A stretch of DNA of 64,000 nucleotides from a bacterium (GTDB lineage Bacteria; Oederibacteriota; CAKKQC01), in assembly GCA_919901855.1 (NCBI GenBank), contig CAKKQC010000042.1, forward strand, positions 124,001 to 188,000, written 5' to 3'. Under the pieces are notes generated by a model that was not told the origin of the DNA, searched no databases, and worked only from the letters and a program-made list of their open reading frames with translations. Below, piece after piece: positions 18,706 to 26,680 of the stretch; positions within the stretch are counted from its first letter, which is position 1, and each line of letters starts with the position of its first letter. A program made the translations under genes and the position numbers.

Positions 18706-21011
18706 AGCAGATACTTCTCCCTCACGGCCTCGAAAGCCGCCTCGTCATCCCGCCATCCCGCCGCGATATCGTCCGGCGAGACCAGCGCCACGAGCGACTC
18801 GCGCGCGGGGGGACACCCCAGGAGGTTGTCCAGCCCCTCGATCCGGAACGACTCGCCGTGGACGCGGCGCAGGACGTCCGCGATCGAGAGCCCGGTCATC
18901 ACGGGGCGGAACGCTTCCCGGTCGGTCAGCTGCAGGCCCACCCCCGGGCACTCCTCGTTCGCGCACGGGCCCGACACTGGCGTGAAGGTCACGGGGTAGA
19001 ACCGGATCCCCGGCAGTTGCCTCGCGTTCAGCTCCCTCGCCACCCGGGCCCCGTCCATCCACGGGGCGCCCAGGTGCTCGAACGGCGCGTCCGTCCCCCG
19101 CCCGACCGAGAGGTTCGTCGCCTCGATCAGCCCGACGGCCGGATACAGGATCGCCTGCGTGAGCGTCCGGATGTTCGGCGAGGGGTTGGCCCACGGCAGG
19201 CCGGTCTCGTCGAACCACATCCCCCGCCGCCAGCCCTTGACCGGGATCACGGTCAGCTTCGCCCCGATGGCGTGCTCGCCGTTCATTAGAAGCCCCAACT
19301 CACCGATGGTCATCCCGTGCCGGACGGTCAGGGACGTGTAGCCCGTGAATCCCCAGCGCTCCTTCGGCAGGCGCGGGCCCTCGACCCGGAGTCCCGTGAT
19401 CGGGTTCGGCCGGTCGAGCACGATGACCTCGAGCCCGGCCGCAATCGCCGCTTCGAGGCAGTGGCCGAGGGTAGCGTGATAGGTGTAGAACCTGACGCCG
19501 ATGTCCGGGAGGTCCACGACAAGGGCGTCGAGACCCTTGAGCCATTCCGGCTTCGGCCGGAACGTCTCGCCGTAGAGGGAGTGGATCGGGACCTTGAGCA
19601 CGGCGTCCTCACCCGAAGGCACCTTCTCGTCGAGCTTCGCCTCGAGCCCGTGCTCGGGGGTGAAGAGCGCGGCGATCGTCACGCCCGGCGCCCGCCGCAG
19701 GACGCTCAGCGTCGTCTCGCCCTTCGCGTTCAGGACCGAGAGGTTCGTGACGACGCCGATCCGCTTCCCCTGCAGGGCCTTGAAGCCATCCGCTTCCAGC
19801 ACGTCGATCCCGGTCAGGACCGCCCCAAGCTTCGGGGCCACCGGTGACCCGGCACTCCGGGCCGGCATGACGGATCGCGCGACGAGGTTAGCGACCCGGC
19901 GGCGCACGGGGTCCGCGTTCCCGCCGCCCGCCGGATGCACCCGGTTCGCGAGGATCACGATGACCGTCCGGCTGCCCGGATCGGCCCAGACCGAGGTCCC
20001 CGTGAATCCCGTATGGCCGAACCCGCCGAATGGAAAGAGGTCTCCCCGCGGCCCGTACCCGTCGGGATCGGTGTCCCACCCCACGAACCGGGGCCGCAGC
20101 CCCCCGGGCGACTGGATGTGCGTGAGCATGGCGGCGGCGCCGGGCGACAGGAACCGCTTCCCCTTCCAGGTCCCGCCGTCCAGCAGGACCTGGGGAATCA
20201 CGCGGACTTCGTCCGCGGTCGAGAAGAGCCCCGCGTGCCCCGCGACGCCGTCCATGTCGTGCGCGCGCGGGTCGTGTACCTCGCCGCGCAGCCAGCGGTC
20301 CCCCAGCCGCTCGGTCGCCGCGCACCGGGCGCACTTCGCCTTCGCCGGCTTGAACCCGGTGTCCGTCAATCCCAGCGGCTTCGCAATACGCTCCGCGAAG
20401 AACCGGTCGAGCGGCATCTTCACCGCGGCCTCGACGACCTTCCCCAACGTGATGTAGTTGTAGTCCGCGTAGAGGTAGGCGGTTCCCGGCGGCACGAACA
20501 GCTCCTTCGTCCACAGGAGGTCGAATACTTTCGCCGTGGTGACCATGGGGCGCTGGGGGTCGTACAGTCCGGCGTCGTTGAGACCCCCCGAGTGCGTGGC
20601 GAGGTCCAGGATCGTGACCGCTTCCTTGCCGCCACCCGTGAACCGCGGAAGCCACCGCGAGACCCGGTCGCGCAGCGTGAGGACGCCCTGGTCCGCGAGG
20701 AGGGCGAGCGCCGTGCCCGTCGCCAGCGGCTTCGTGAGCGAGGCCAGGTCGAAGATCGTGTCCCGGCGCATCGGGACCTTCGACGGCTCGACCTGGGCGT
20801 CCCCGAAGGCCTCGTGGTAGACGACGCGGCCGTCCACGGCCACGAGAATCACGGCCCCGGGGATCTCATGCCGCGCGATCCCGTCCTGGACCGCCACCGC
20901 GATCCCCGCGCGGACGGCGGACGGCAGGGCGGAAGCTCTCACGTCCGGCTCCGGCGCAACCGCGCCGGCCCCGGCTGACGCAAGAGCGAACGCCAGGAAC
21001 AGGAGGGACAC
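18699..21011 (-). CDS. Exported serine hydrolase (beta-lactamase fold) fused to NamZ exo-N-acetylmuramidase
   Basis: A 770-residue two-domain protein. A signal peptide (SLLFLAFALASAGAGA) starts at GTG 21011. Residues ~35-375 are a class C beta-lactamase/DD-peptidase-like domain: Ser91-x-x-Lys94 in ASLTK, YAD (181-183) and HTG (333-335) in place of KTG. Residues ~395-770 are a NamZ (DUF1343) domain, which removes MurNAc from non-reducing ends of peptidoglycan chains; Glu453 in FTPEHG is the expected catalytic acid. It would work in the periplasm or outside on cell-wall fragments, one domain on peptides or esters and the other on sugar. GTG follows the GH18 stop by 5 bases; both belong to one minus-strand operon. 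Confidence 0.9.
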   Translation of the reverse strand: MSLLFLAFALASAGAGAVAPEPDVRASALPSAVRAGIAVAVQDGIARHEIPGAVILVAVDGRVVYHEAFGDAQVEPSKVPMRRDTIFDLASLTKPLATGTALALLADQGVLTLRDRVSRWLPRFTGGGKEAVTILDLATHSGGLNDAGLYDPQRPMVTTAKVFDLLWTKELFVPPGTAYLYADYNYITLGKVVEAAVKMPLDRFFAERIAKPLGLTDTGFKPAKAKCARCAATERLGDRWLRGEVHDPRAHDMDGVAGHAGLFSTADEVRVIPQVLLDGGTWKGKRFLSPGAAAMLTHIQSPGGLRPRFVGWDTDPDGYGPRGDLFPFGGFGHTGFTGTSVWADPGSRTVIVILANRVHPAGGGNADPVRRRVANLVARSVMPARSAGSPVAPKLGAVLTGIDVLEADGFKALQGKRIGVVTNLSVLNAKGETTLSVLRRAPGVTIAALFTPEHGLEAKLDEKVPSGEDAVLKVPIHSLYGETFRPKPEWLKGLDALVVDLPDIGVRFYTYHATLGHCLEAAIAAGLEVIVLDRPNPITGLRVEGPRLPKERWGFTGYTSLTVRHGMTIGELGLLMNGEHAIGAKLTVIPVKGWRRGMWFDETGLPWANPSPNIRTLTQAILYPAVGLIEATNLSVGRGTDAPFEHLGAPWMDGARVARELNARQLPGIRFYPVTFTPVSGPCANEECPGVGLQLTDREAFRPVMTGLSIADVLRRVHGESFRIEGLDNLLGCPPARESLVALVSPDDIAAGWRDDEAAFEAVREKYLLY

Positions 21012-21016
21012 ACGCG

Positions 21017-22153
21017 CTACCGGGAGTCCGGCGCAGGAGCATCCAGCGCCTGCCAGAACGCGGGCTCCTCGGACCCGAGCCGCCAGACCGCGATTCCGGC
21101 GACGCCCGCCGCCCGGACCGCGGCAAGCTTCGCGGGCAGGCACGCCGCATCCTCGTACCAGACGAAGTGCTCGTCCGTGTTCTCGAGGTACGAGAAGTGC
21201 GGCTCCCCCGAATCCGGATCCCGCTGGATCCTGGCCCCCTTCTTCTTCGCGAGCTCCGGCGCCGTCCGCGGCACGACGTCGGTAGCCTTCCCCGTCCTCG
21301 ACCCCGTCCAGTCGTAGCCGTAGGTTGGAATGCCCATCAGGATCTTCTCCTTCGGCACCCGGGCCACCGCGAAGGCGAGGACCTCCTTGAACCACGGCAG
21401 GGCTGCCAGCGGGCCCGCCGGACCGCCCGAGTAATGGTGGTCGTAGGTCATGATACGGAAGGAATCCACCAGCTTGCCGAGCGCCTCCCAGTCCTGGGCC
21501 GACGGCCCCCAGTCGTCCCCGGGCTCCGCGACCTTCGGGTGGAACGCGCCCGCCAGCAGCTTCCCCCGCGCGTGCAGGGCGGCGGAGAGTTCGGTCATGA
21601 AGGCCGTGAACGCCGCCCGGTCGCCGCCCTTCATGAGCTCGTAGTCGATCTCGATGCCGTCGTACCCGTGCGCCGTCACGAGCGTGACCAGCGCCCGCAC
21701 GTGGCTCGTGCGCAGGAGGGGCGTGTTGAGGACCCGGCTCGTCATCTCGGGGTCGAAGGAACGGCCGGGTTGGGAGTTGCTGATGAGCGGCATGAGCCTG
21801 GTCCCGGAGCGCCAGCACACGGCGCGCACGTCGTCCTCGACCGGGCCCACGACCTCGCCCGACTTGCCGTCCGTCACCCGGGCCAGCACCCCGCCGTTCG
21901 GCTCGAGCCAGTACCACACGGGAGACACGCAGGCGAGGCGCGACGCGTTGGTCACGAACGACGGCCACGCGTTCTCGAAGTCCCACGTGGTCGGCAACCA
22001 CGCGGACACCTCGACCACCGGCCCGGACGCGGCGGCCGACCATCCGCAGCTCCCCGCTGTAAGGATGACAGCCAGGACCGTCACGAATGACGCGACTTCG
22101 CGGAAGGGCGAAGGCTGCTTCACGATGCTTTCATGGTATGCGACCAGCTCCAT
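21017..22153 (-). CDS. Exported GH18-family glycoside hydrolase
   Basis: A 378-residue hydrolase with an N-terminal hydrophobic export segment (FVTVLAVILTAGSCGW; the Cys could be lipidated). The GH18 active site DGIEIDYE is at 165-172, with Glu172 the acid and the usual Asp pair before it. The later RIMTYDHHYSGGPAGP and MGIPTYGYDW blocks match the YaaH/spore-cortex-lyase-like branch of GH18, which acts on GlcNAc-containing peptidoglycan or chitin. Its place beside NamZ favours a cell-wall or amino-sugar substrate. TAGCCT lies 8 bases upstream of the ATG. Confidence 0.85.
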   Translation of the reverse strand: MELVAYHESIVKQPSPFREVASFVTVLAVILTAGSCGWSAAASGPVVEVSAWLPTTWDFENAWPSFVTNASRLACVSPVWYWLEPNGGVLARVTDGKSGEVVGPVEDDVRAVCWRSGTRLMPLISNSQPGRSFDPEMTSRVLNTPLLRTSHVRALVTLVTAHGYDGIEIDYELMKGGDRAAFTAFMTELSAALHARGKLLAGAFHPKVAEPGDDWGPSAQDWEALGKLVDSFRIMTYDHHYSGGPAGPLAALPWFKEVLAFAVARVPKEKILMGIPTYGYDWTGSRTGKATDVVPRTAPELAKKKGARIQRDPDSGEPHFSYLENTDEHFVWYEDAACLPAKLAAVRAAGVAGIAVWRLGSEEPAFWQALDAPAPDSR

Positions 22154-22161
22154 CCCTTGAG

Positions 22162-22167
22162 AGGCTA
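22162..22167 (-). promoter_or_regulatory. -10 element of the GH18 operon
   Basis: TAGCCT on the minus strand, 8 nt before the ATG at 22153. It overlaps the stop of the upstream small ORF. Confidence 0.4.
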
Positions 22168-22323
22168 TGGCCGCTCAGCGACCACCTTGCCGTTGCGCCA
22201 GACGTAGATTGGCGTACCGTACATACGGGCAGTCCTGCGCGCCGCACGGGCCGACCGGCGCAGAGCACGGCCAACAGCCAATGCGAACGCGTTGATGCGC
22301 TTCCTACCGTGGTTGTTCTTCAT
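22165..22323 (-). CDS. Small basic partner protein of the zeta-like kinase (candidate antitoxin)
   Basis: A 52-residue protein. ATG 22323 shares ATGA with the kinase stop, so translation is coupled. It is rich in Arg (VGRALRRSARAARRTARM) and ends in a short strand pattern, GTPIYVWRNGKVVAERP. I recall similar short proteins beside zeta-like kinases, but no named family is claimed. A toxin-neutralising or adaptor role is inferred from pairing alone. Order is kinase first, partner second, unlike classical epsilon-zeta. Confidence 0.6.
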   Translation of the reverse strand: MKNNHGRKRINAFALAVGRALRRSARAARRTARMYGTPIYVWRNGKVVAERP

Positions 22324-22844
22324 GGGGCAGTCTCCAGCAATCTCGGCCAATCTTCAGAATTATCATACACCGCCCACGTGTCCGCCAGCGGTCGATAGGC
22401 CACCTCGAAATTGGCCCATCCACGGATGTATCGCCGCACCACGTCGCCACGAGGTACATGGTGGCCGCCCTGCCGAACTCGCGCGGCAACACGTCGGAGC
22501 GCGAGATCCGGAGAAGAGAGACGCAGGTAGACAATCTCGATGCGGTATCCTGCGGCCTTCCACCGTCTCAACCGGGCGAGATGCACAATCCCGCTCAAGG
22601 TGCTCTCGAATGCGAAGTCAGCTCGCTCTCCGGCAAGCCGGTCGAGCTCGGCCAGCAAGAGGCGCCCGGCCTTCAGCGCCGCCAGCTCCGGACGAAGGGG
22701 AGACAGACCACCTGCGATCAGGTCGGCGTTCACGAAGTGAACGATGCCGGTATCCTTGGGCAGGAACTCGCGAGCGAACGTCGTCTTGCCCGCACCGTTG
22801 GGGCCTGCGATGACGATGCAGACCGGTGATCTGCGCGATGGCAT
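22320..22844 (-). CDS. Zeta-toxin-like P-loop kinase
   Basis: A 174-residue kinase. The Walker A loop AGPNGAGKTTFARE is at ~13-26, followed by HFVNADLIAGGLSP, FAFESTLSG and IVYLRLSS, the layout of zeta/AAA_33 kinases. Classical zeta toxins (PezT, zeta) phosphorylate the 3'-OH of UDP-GlcNAc and block wall synthesis. ATG 22844 is chosen over longer upstream starts because it lies 6 nt after a perfect TATAAT and directly before the family start. The gene sits in an amino-sugar salvage region, so an amino-sugar or UDP-sugar substrate is plausible. Confidence 0.85.
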   Translation of the reverse strand: MPSRRSPVCIVIAGPNGAGKTTFAREFLPKDTGIVHFVNADLIAGGLSPLRPELAALKAGRLLLAELDRLAGERADFAFESTLSGIVHLARLRRWKAAGYRIEIVYLRLSSPDLALRRVAARVRQGGHHVPRGDVVRRYIRGWANFEVAYRPLADTWAVYDNSEDWPRLLETAP

Positions 22845-22850
22845 TCGGAC

Positions 22851-22856
22851 ATTATA
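22851..22856 (-). promoter_or_regulatory. -10 element of the zeta-like kinase pair
   Basis: A perfect TATAAT on the minus strand, 6 nt before the ATG at 22844. A weak TTCGAC lies 16 nt further upstream. Divergent from TAGGAT at 22905. Confidence 0.6.
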
Positions 22857-22904
22857 TCCTCCGCGGCTCAACGTCGAATGACGGCCCACTCGCGCTGAGG
22901 CTGT

Positions 22905-22910
22905 TAGGAT
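22905..22910 (+). promoter_or_regulatory. -10 element of anmK
   Basis: TAGGAT, 7 nt before the ATG at 22918; no ribosome site between. Confidence 0.5.
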
Positions 22911-22917
22911 AGTCCCC

Positions 22918-24039
22918 ATGTACGCCGCGGGACTGATGTCGGGCACGTCGTGCGACGGGATGTCGGGGACGCTGATCCGCCTGTCCGCGGCCCATTCCCG
23001 CCCTTCGCTCCTCACCGTCGCCCACGCCGCCTACGCGCCCACGGACCGCCGCCTCCTGCTCGACCTCGCCTCAGGTGGGCCTAGCGGAGCGTCTGTCTTT
23101 GCCCGCGCCGGCGAGATCGTGGCCCGCGCCTCGATCACGTGCGTGCGCGCGTTGCTCAGGAAAGCACGGATTCCAGCCCGGCGGGTCGCCGTCATCGGCG
23201 CCCACGGCCACACGCTCTACCACGGCCCGCACGATCCGGCCGGGCCGGTCACGTTCCAGGCCGGAAACCTGTCCAGGATCGCGGAGGAGACCGGCGTGAC
23301 CGTGGTCGGCGACTTCCGGCCCCGGGACGTCGCGGCCGGCGGCGAGGGGGCCCCGCTGGCCCCCTGGGCCCACTGGCGTCTGCTGACGTCTCCCCGGGAG
23401 CCCCGGCTGATCCTGAACCTCGGCGGGATCGCGAATGTGACCTGGCTCCCAGCCGGGGCCAGGAGTCAGGACGTCGTCGCGTTCGACACCGGCCCGGCCA
23501 ACATGATTCTGGACCTGCTGGCCGCCCGGGCAACGCGCGGCCGCAGGACCTGCGACCGCGGCGGGCGGATGGCCGCCCGGGGCCGCGTGCATCCGCGCGT
23601 CCTCGCCCGACTGCTCGCCCACCCGTACTTCCGGCGGCGGCCGCCCAAGAGCACGGGCCGGGAGGAGTTCGGCGCCCGTCTGCTCCCGGCTTTCCGGGGT
23701 CTCGATGCCGCGGACGCCCTCGCGACCGCGACCGTCTTCACGGCCCGGTCCGTCGAGGCGCAGATCGGGCGCTGGCTACCCGCCGGGTCCCGCCGAGCGA
23801 CCGTCTACGTCGGCGGGGGCGGGGCCCGCAATCCGGTCCTCATGCGCGCGCTCGCGGGCGTGCTGGCCCCCCGGCGCGTCCAGCGCGTCGGCGACCTCGG
23901 TTGGCCCGAGCAGGCGCTCGAGCCCGTCTGCTTCGCCCTCCTCGCGATCGCGCGCCTCAAGGGGCTCCCGAACGTTCTGCCCCGGGTTACGGGGGCCCGG
24001 CGCGCCGTCTGCGCGGGCGTCCTGGTGCCCGCCCGATGA
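22918..24039 (+). CDS. anmK: Anhydro-N-acetylmuramic acid kinase
   Basis: Hydrolyses the 1,6-anhydro ring of anhydroMurNAc and phosphorylates it to MurNAc-6-phosphate, in the cytoplasm. The 373-residue protein has all the family blocks: GLMSGTSCDG (5-14), IGAHGHTLYHGP, ILNLGGIANVTWLP, FDTGPANMILD with the catalytic Asp, and VGGGGARNPVLMRAL. AnhydroMurNAc comes from lytic transglycosylases, so this implies recycling of the cell's own or a neighbour's wall. The stop overlaps the next start as ATGA. Confidence 0.95.
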   Translation: MYAAGLMSGTSCDGMSGTLIRLSAAHSRPSLLTVAHAAYAPTDRRLLLDLASGGPSGASVFARAGEIVARASITCVRALLRKARIPARRVAVIGAHGHTLYHGPHDPAGPVTFQAGNLSRIAEETGVTVVGDFRPRDVAAGGEGAPLAPWAHWRLLTSPREPRLILNLGGIANVTWLPAGARSQDVVAFDTGPANMILDLLAARATRGRRTCDRGGRMAARGRVHPRVLARLLAHPYFRRRPPKSTGREEFGARLLPAFRGLDAADALATATVFTARSVEAQIGRWLPAGSRRATVYVGGGGARNPVLMRALAGVLAPRRVQRVGDLGWPEQALEPVCFALLAIARLKGLPNVLPRVTGARRAVCAGVLVPAR

Positions 24040-25790
24040 TCTACGCGGGGATCGATGCCGGCGGCACCAAGGTCCGCGTGGCGGTGGCCGATGGGCGCGG
24101 CCGGCTGGTCGCGCATCGCGAGGGCCCCGGCGCCAACGCCCTCACGGACGGGCCGGACGCCGCCGTGGAACGGATCGTGGACGCCCTCTCGGGTCTGCGA
24201 CCTGACGCCATCGCGGTCGGGCTCGCGGGCGCCTGGTCGCTCCTCGTCAGCCGCCGAGTGACGACCGGGTTGCGGGCCGCCCTCGGCACCCGCCGGGTTG
24301 TGGTCCGCAACGACGCCGTCGCCGTTCTGGAAGCGCTCGCCCCCCGCGAGCCCGCGGTCCTCGTTGCCGCCGGGACCGGCACCGTCACGATCGGACGCGC
24401 CGCATCGGGCCGCGTGGTCCGCGTGGACGGCTGGGGCCCCGTCCTGGGCGACGAGGGATCCGGACTCTGGATCGGCCGCCGGGCGGTCGAGCATGCGCTC
24501 CGGGCCCACGACGGAAGGGCCCGTCCCTCGACGTTCGCCCGGGCTATCCTGCGCGCGGCCGGACTGGCGAATCCGGAACGCGATATCCGCCGCCTCTACG
24601 CCCCCGGGTTCCGGCCGCAGGCGCTCGCCCGATTCGTGCCGCTGGTCGCCGGGTTCGCGCGCCGCGGTGATCCCGACGCCCGGCGGATCATGCAGGAAGC
24701 CGGGCGTTTACTCACGGAGAGCGCGCTCGTAGCCCGCCGCAAACTCGGCGGTCGGGGGCGCGTCCGCCTCTTTGCGACCGGCGGCCTCACGGGCGTGGTG
24801 CCACTGCGGCCCGGCCGCGCCTTCGTCCTCGACCGGCGCCGGATCATCCCCGAAGCCGCCGCGCTCCGGCTCGCCGCCCGCGCGTTCGGCGGCGCCGCGA
24901 CGGAACGGTTGCTGGAACCCGCGATCACGCGGCTCGACCGGTCCCGGCCCCGCCGGGTCCGCGACGGCTTCGCATCCATCCCGGCGACCGAACGGGCGAA
25001 CCCACTGACGGCGGGATTCTCGCGGATGACCGTGCTGGAGATGGTCCGGGCCATGAACCGCGAGGACGCCCGGGTCGCCTCCGCGATCGCGCGCATCCTG
25101 CCCGCCGTCGCCCGGGCCGTCACACTGGCCGAGCGCAGCCTGCGCCGGGGCGGACGCATGATCTACGTCGGCGCGGGCACGAGCGGAAGACTGGGGGTCC
25201 TGGACGCCTCCGAGGTCCCGCCGACTTTCGGCGTGAAGCCGGGTGTCGTCGTCGGGGTCATGGCGGGCGGCCGGCGGGCCCTGGACTCCTCGATCGAGGG
25301 CGCCGAGGATAACGCCGAGGCCGGAGTTTCCGCGATGCGTAGGATCCGCGTGGGACGCAGGGATTTCGTCGTCGGCCTCTCCGTCAGCGGCGGCGCTCCG
25401 TTCGTGCTGGCCGCGGTCCGGGAGGCCCGGCGGCGCGGCGCGGCCACGGCCGCCATCACCGTCAACGCGGCGTCGCCCCTGGCCCGCGCCGTGCACGTGC
25501 CCCTTGTTCCCGCGGTCGGTCCGGAAGTCGTGGCCGGCTCGTCGCGGCTCAAGGCCGGCACGGCCCAGAAGATGCTGCTGAACATGCTCTCGACCTGCGT
25601 CTTCGCCCTGCTCGGCCGGGTCCGTGGTAACCTGATGTCTCACGTGAAGCCCGTCAACGAGAAGCTCCGGGGCCGCGCCGTGCGCATCGCCGCACGCCTG
25701 CTCTCCGTGCCCGCCGCCGAGGCCGAGGCTCGCTTGAAGCGATCCGGCTGGCGACTCGACGCGGTCCTTGACCGAGTGGTCGGCTCCTGA
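24036..25790 (+). CDS. murQ: BadF/BcrA-type amino-sugar kinase fused to MurNAc-6-phosphate etherase (MurQ)
   Basis: A 584-residue bifunctional protein. Residues 1-~290 are a BadF/BcrA/NagK-type sugar kinase (YAGIDAGGTKVRVAVAD, AGTGTVTIG, GWGPVLGDEGSGLWIGRRA), the family of GlcNAc kinase and clostridial MurK, which phosphorylates MurNAc and GlcNAc. Residues ~310-584 are MurQ: ATERANPLTAGF, then GAGTSGRLGVLDASE (379-393) with Glu393 as the expected general acid/base and EGAEDN (421-426). MurQ splits MurNAc-6-P into GlcNAc-6-P and lactate. One chain could therefore carry MurNAc to GlcNAc-6-P. The frame is unbroken across the junction. NagA, the next enzyme, is absent from the window. Confidence 0.93.
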   Translation: MIYAGIDAGGTKVRVAVADGRGRLVAHREGPGANALTDGPDAAVERIVDALSGLRPDAIAVGLAGAWSLLVSRRVTTGLRAALGTRRVVVRNDAVAVLEALAPREPAVLVAAGTGTVTIGRAASGRVVRVDGWGPVLGDEGSGLWIGRRAVEHALRAHDGRARPSTFARAILRAAGLANPERDIRRLYAPGFRPQALARFVPLVAGFARRGDPDARRIMQEAGRLLTESALVARRKLGGRGRVRLFATGGLTGVVPLRPGRAFVLDRRRIIPEAAALRLAARAFGGAATERLLEPAITRLDRSRPRRVRDGFASIPATERANPLTAGFSRMTVLEMVRAMNREDARVASAIARILPAVARAVTLAERSLRRGGRMIYVGAGTSGRLGVLDASEVPPTFGVKPGVVVGVMAGGRRALDSSIEGAEDNAEAGVSAMRRIRVGRRDFVVGLSVSGGAPFVLAAVREARRRGAATAAITVNAASPLARAVHVPLVPAVGPEVVAGSSRLKAGTAQKMLLNMLSTCVFALLGRVRGNLMSHVKPVNEKLRGRAVRIAARLLSVPAAEAEARLKRSGWRLDAVLDRVVGS

Positions 25791-26680
25791 TGGCGGCAAA
25801 GGTCCCGCTCCTCGAGAACCCGTACACGCCGCGCGGCCGCTGGTACAAGGGCGCCTTCCACTTCCACTCCACCAACTCCGACGGATCACTCACGCCCGCC
25901 GAATCCATCCGCAAGTACGCGGACGCCGGGTTCGACGTCATCGGGCTATCGGACCACGGGTGCGTGAGCGTCGTGCCTCCCGAGTGGTTCCCGGGCAAGC
26001 TCCTGATTCCGACCGGCGAGTTCTCCTGGCCCCACATCCTGCACATCGGCGCGAAGGGCCGCGGCCGCGTGCGCGAAGGCTCGTTCAAACAGGTCCTCGC
26101 CCGCGTCCGGCGCGAGCGCGGGTTCGCCGTCTTCTGCCACCCGGCGTGGTCCAACCACACCTGGCAGGAGACGATGGATGCCTGGCCCGTCGACGCCGTC
26201 GAGGTCCTGAACTACGTGACCGAGATCGAGAACGCGACCGGGTACTCGATAGAGCGGTGGGACATGATGCTCCAGGCGGGACGAAGGGTGTGGGGGTTCG
26301 CGGACGACGATTCCCACTTCCGTCCCGCGTACCCGCAGTACGGCGGCGGGTACGTCATGATCCGGGCCCCGCGGCTGACGCAGGACGCGATCCTGCGCGC
26401 GCTCAAGGGCGGGTCGTTCTACTCGACGATGGGTCCCGAGTTCCACGACATCCGGGTCACCCGGGGGCAGGTCAAGGTGAGGACCTCGCCCGTCGTGGAA
26501 CTCCGCGCGATCGCGGACGGCGTCGGCGCGGGCCAATGCTACTTCTCAAAGCGGCCGTGCCGCGACTGGACCGTGCGCTATGACGGGTGGTGGGCCAAGC
26601 CCCGTCGCTACCTGCGCCTCGAACTCAAGGACACGCGCGGCAGGACCGCGTGGTCCAACCCCCTCTTCGTCAGGCGGTAG
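25790..26680 (+). CDS. PHP-domain metal-dependent phosphoesterase-like protein
   Basis: A 296-residue PHP/CehA-like protein. Metal-binding motifs are in order: GAFHFHSTNSDG, GLSDHGCVSVV, GEFSWPHILHIG, AVFCHPAWSN and GFADDDSHF. There is no signal peptide. PHP proteins hydrolyse phosphate esters, but the substrate is unknown here. Its ATG shares one base with the murQ stop (TGATG), so it belongs to the salvage operon and may act on a phosphosugar. The last 11 bases overlap the convergent GH20 gene. Confidence 0.85.
   Translation: MAAKVPLLENPYTPRGRWYKGAFHFHSTNSDGSLTPAESIRKYADAGFDVIGLSDHGCVSVVPPEWFPGKLLIPTGEFSWPHILHIGAKGRGRVREGSFKQVLARVRRERGFAVFCHPAWSNHTWQETMDAWPVDAVEVLNYVTEIENATGYSIERWDMMLQAGRRVWGFADDDSHFRPAYPQYGGGYVMIRAPRLTQDAILRALKGGSFYSTMGPEFHDIRVTRGQVKVRTSPVVELRAIADGVGAGQCYFSKRPCRDWTVRYDGWWAKPRRYLRLELKDTRGRTAWSNPLFVRR

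Noticed and set aside
21012-22043. N-terminal extension of the NamZ fusion across the GH18 gene
   Set aside because: Shadow frame; a signal peptide begins right at GTG 21011.
23139-24035. N-terminal extension of the kinase-MurQ frame across anmK
   Set aside because: Arg/Pro-rich shadow of anmK; the kinase domain starts at ATG 24036 with ATGA overlap.
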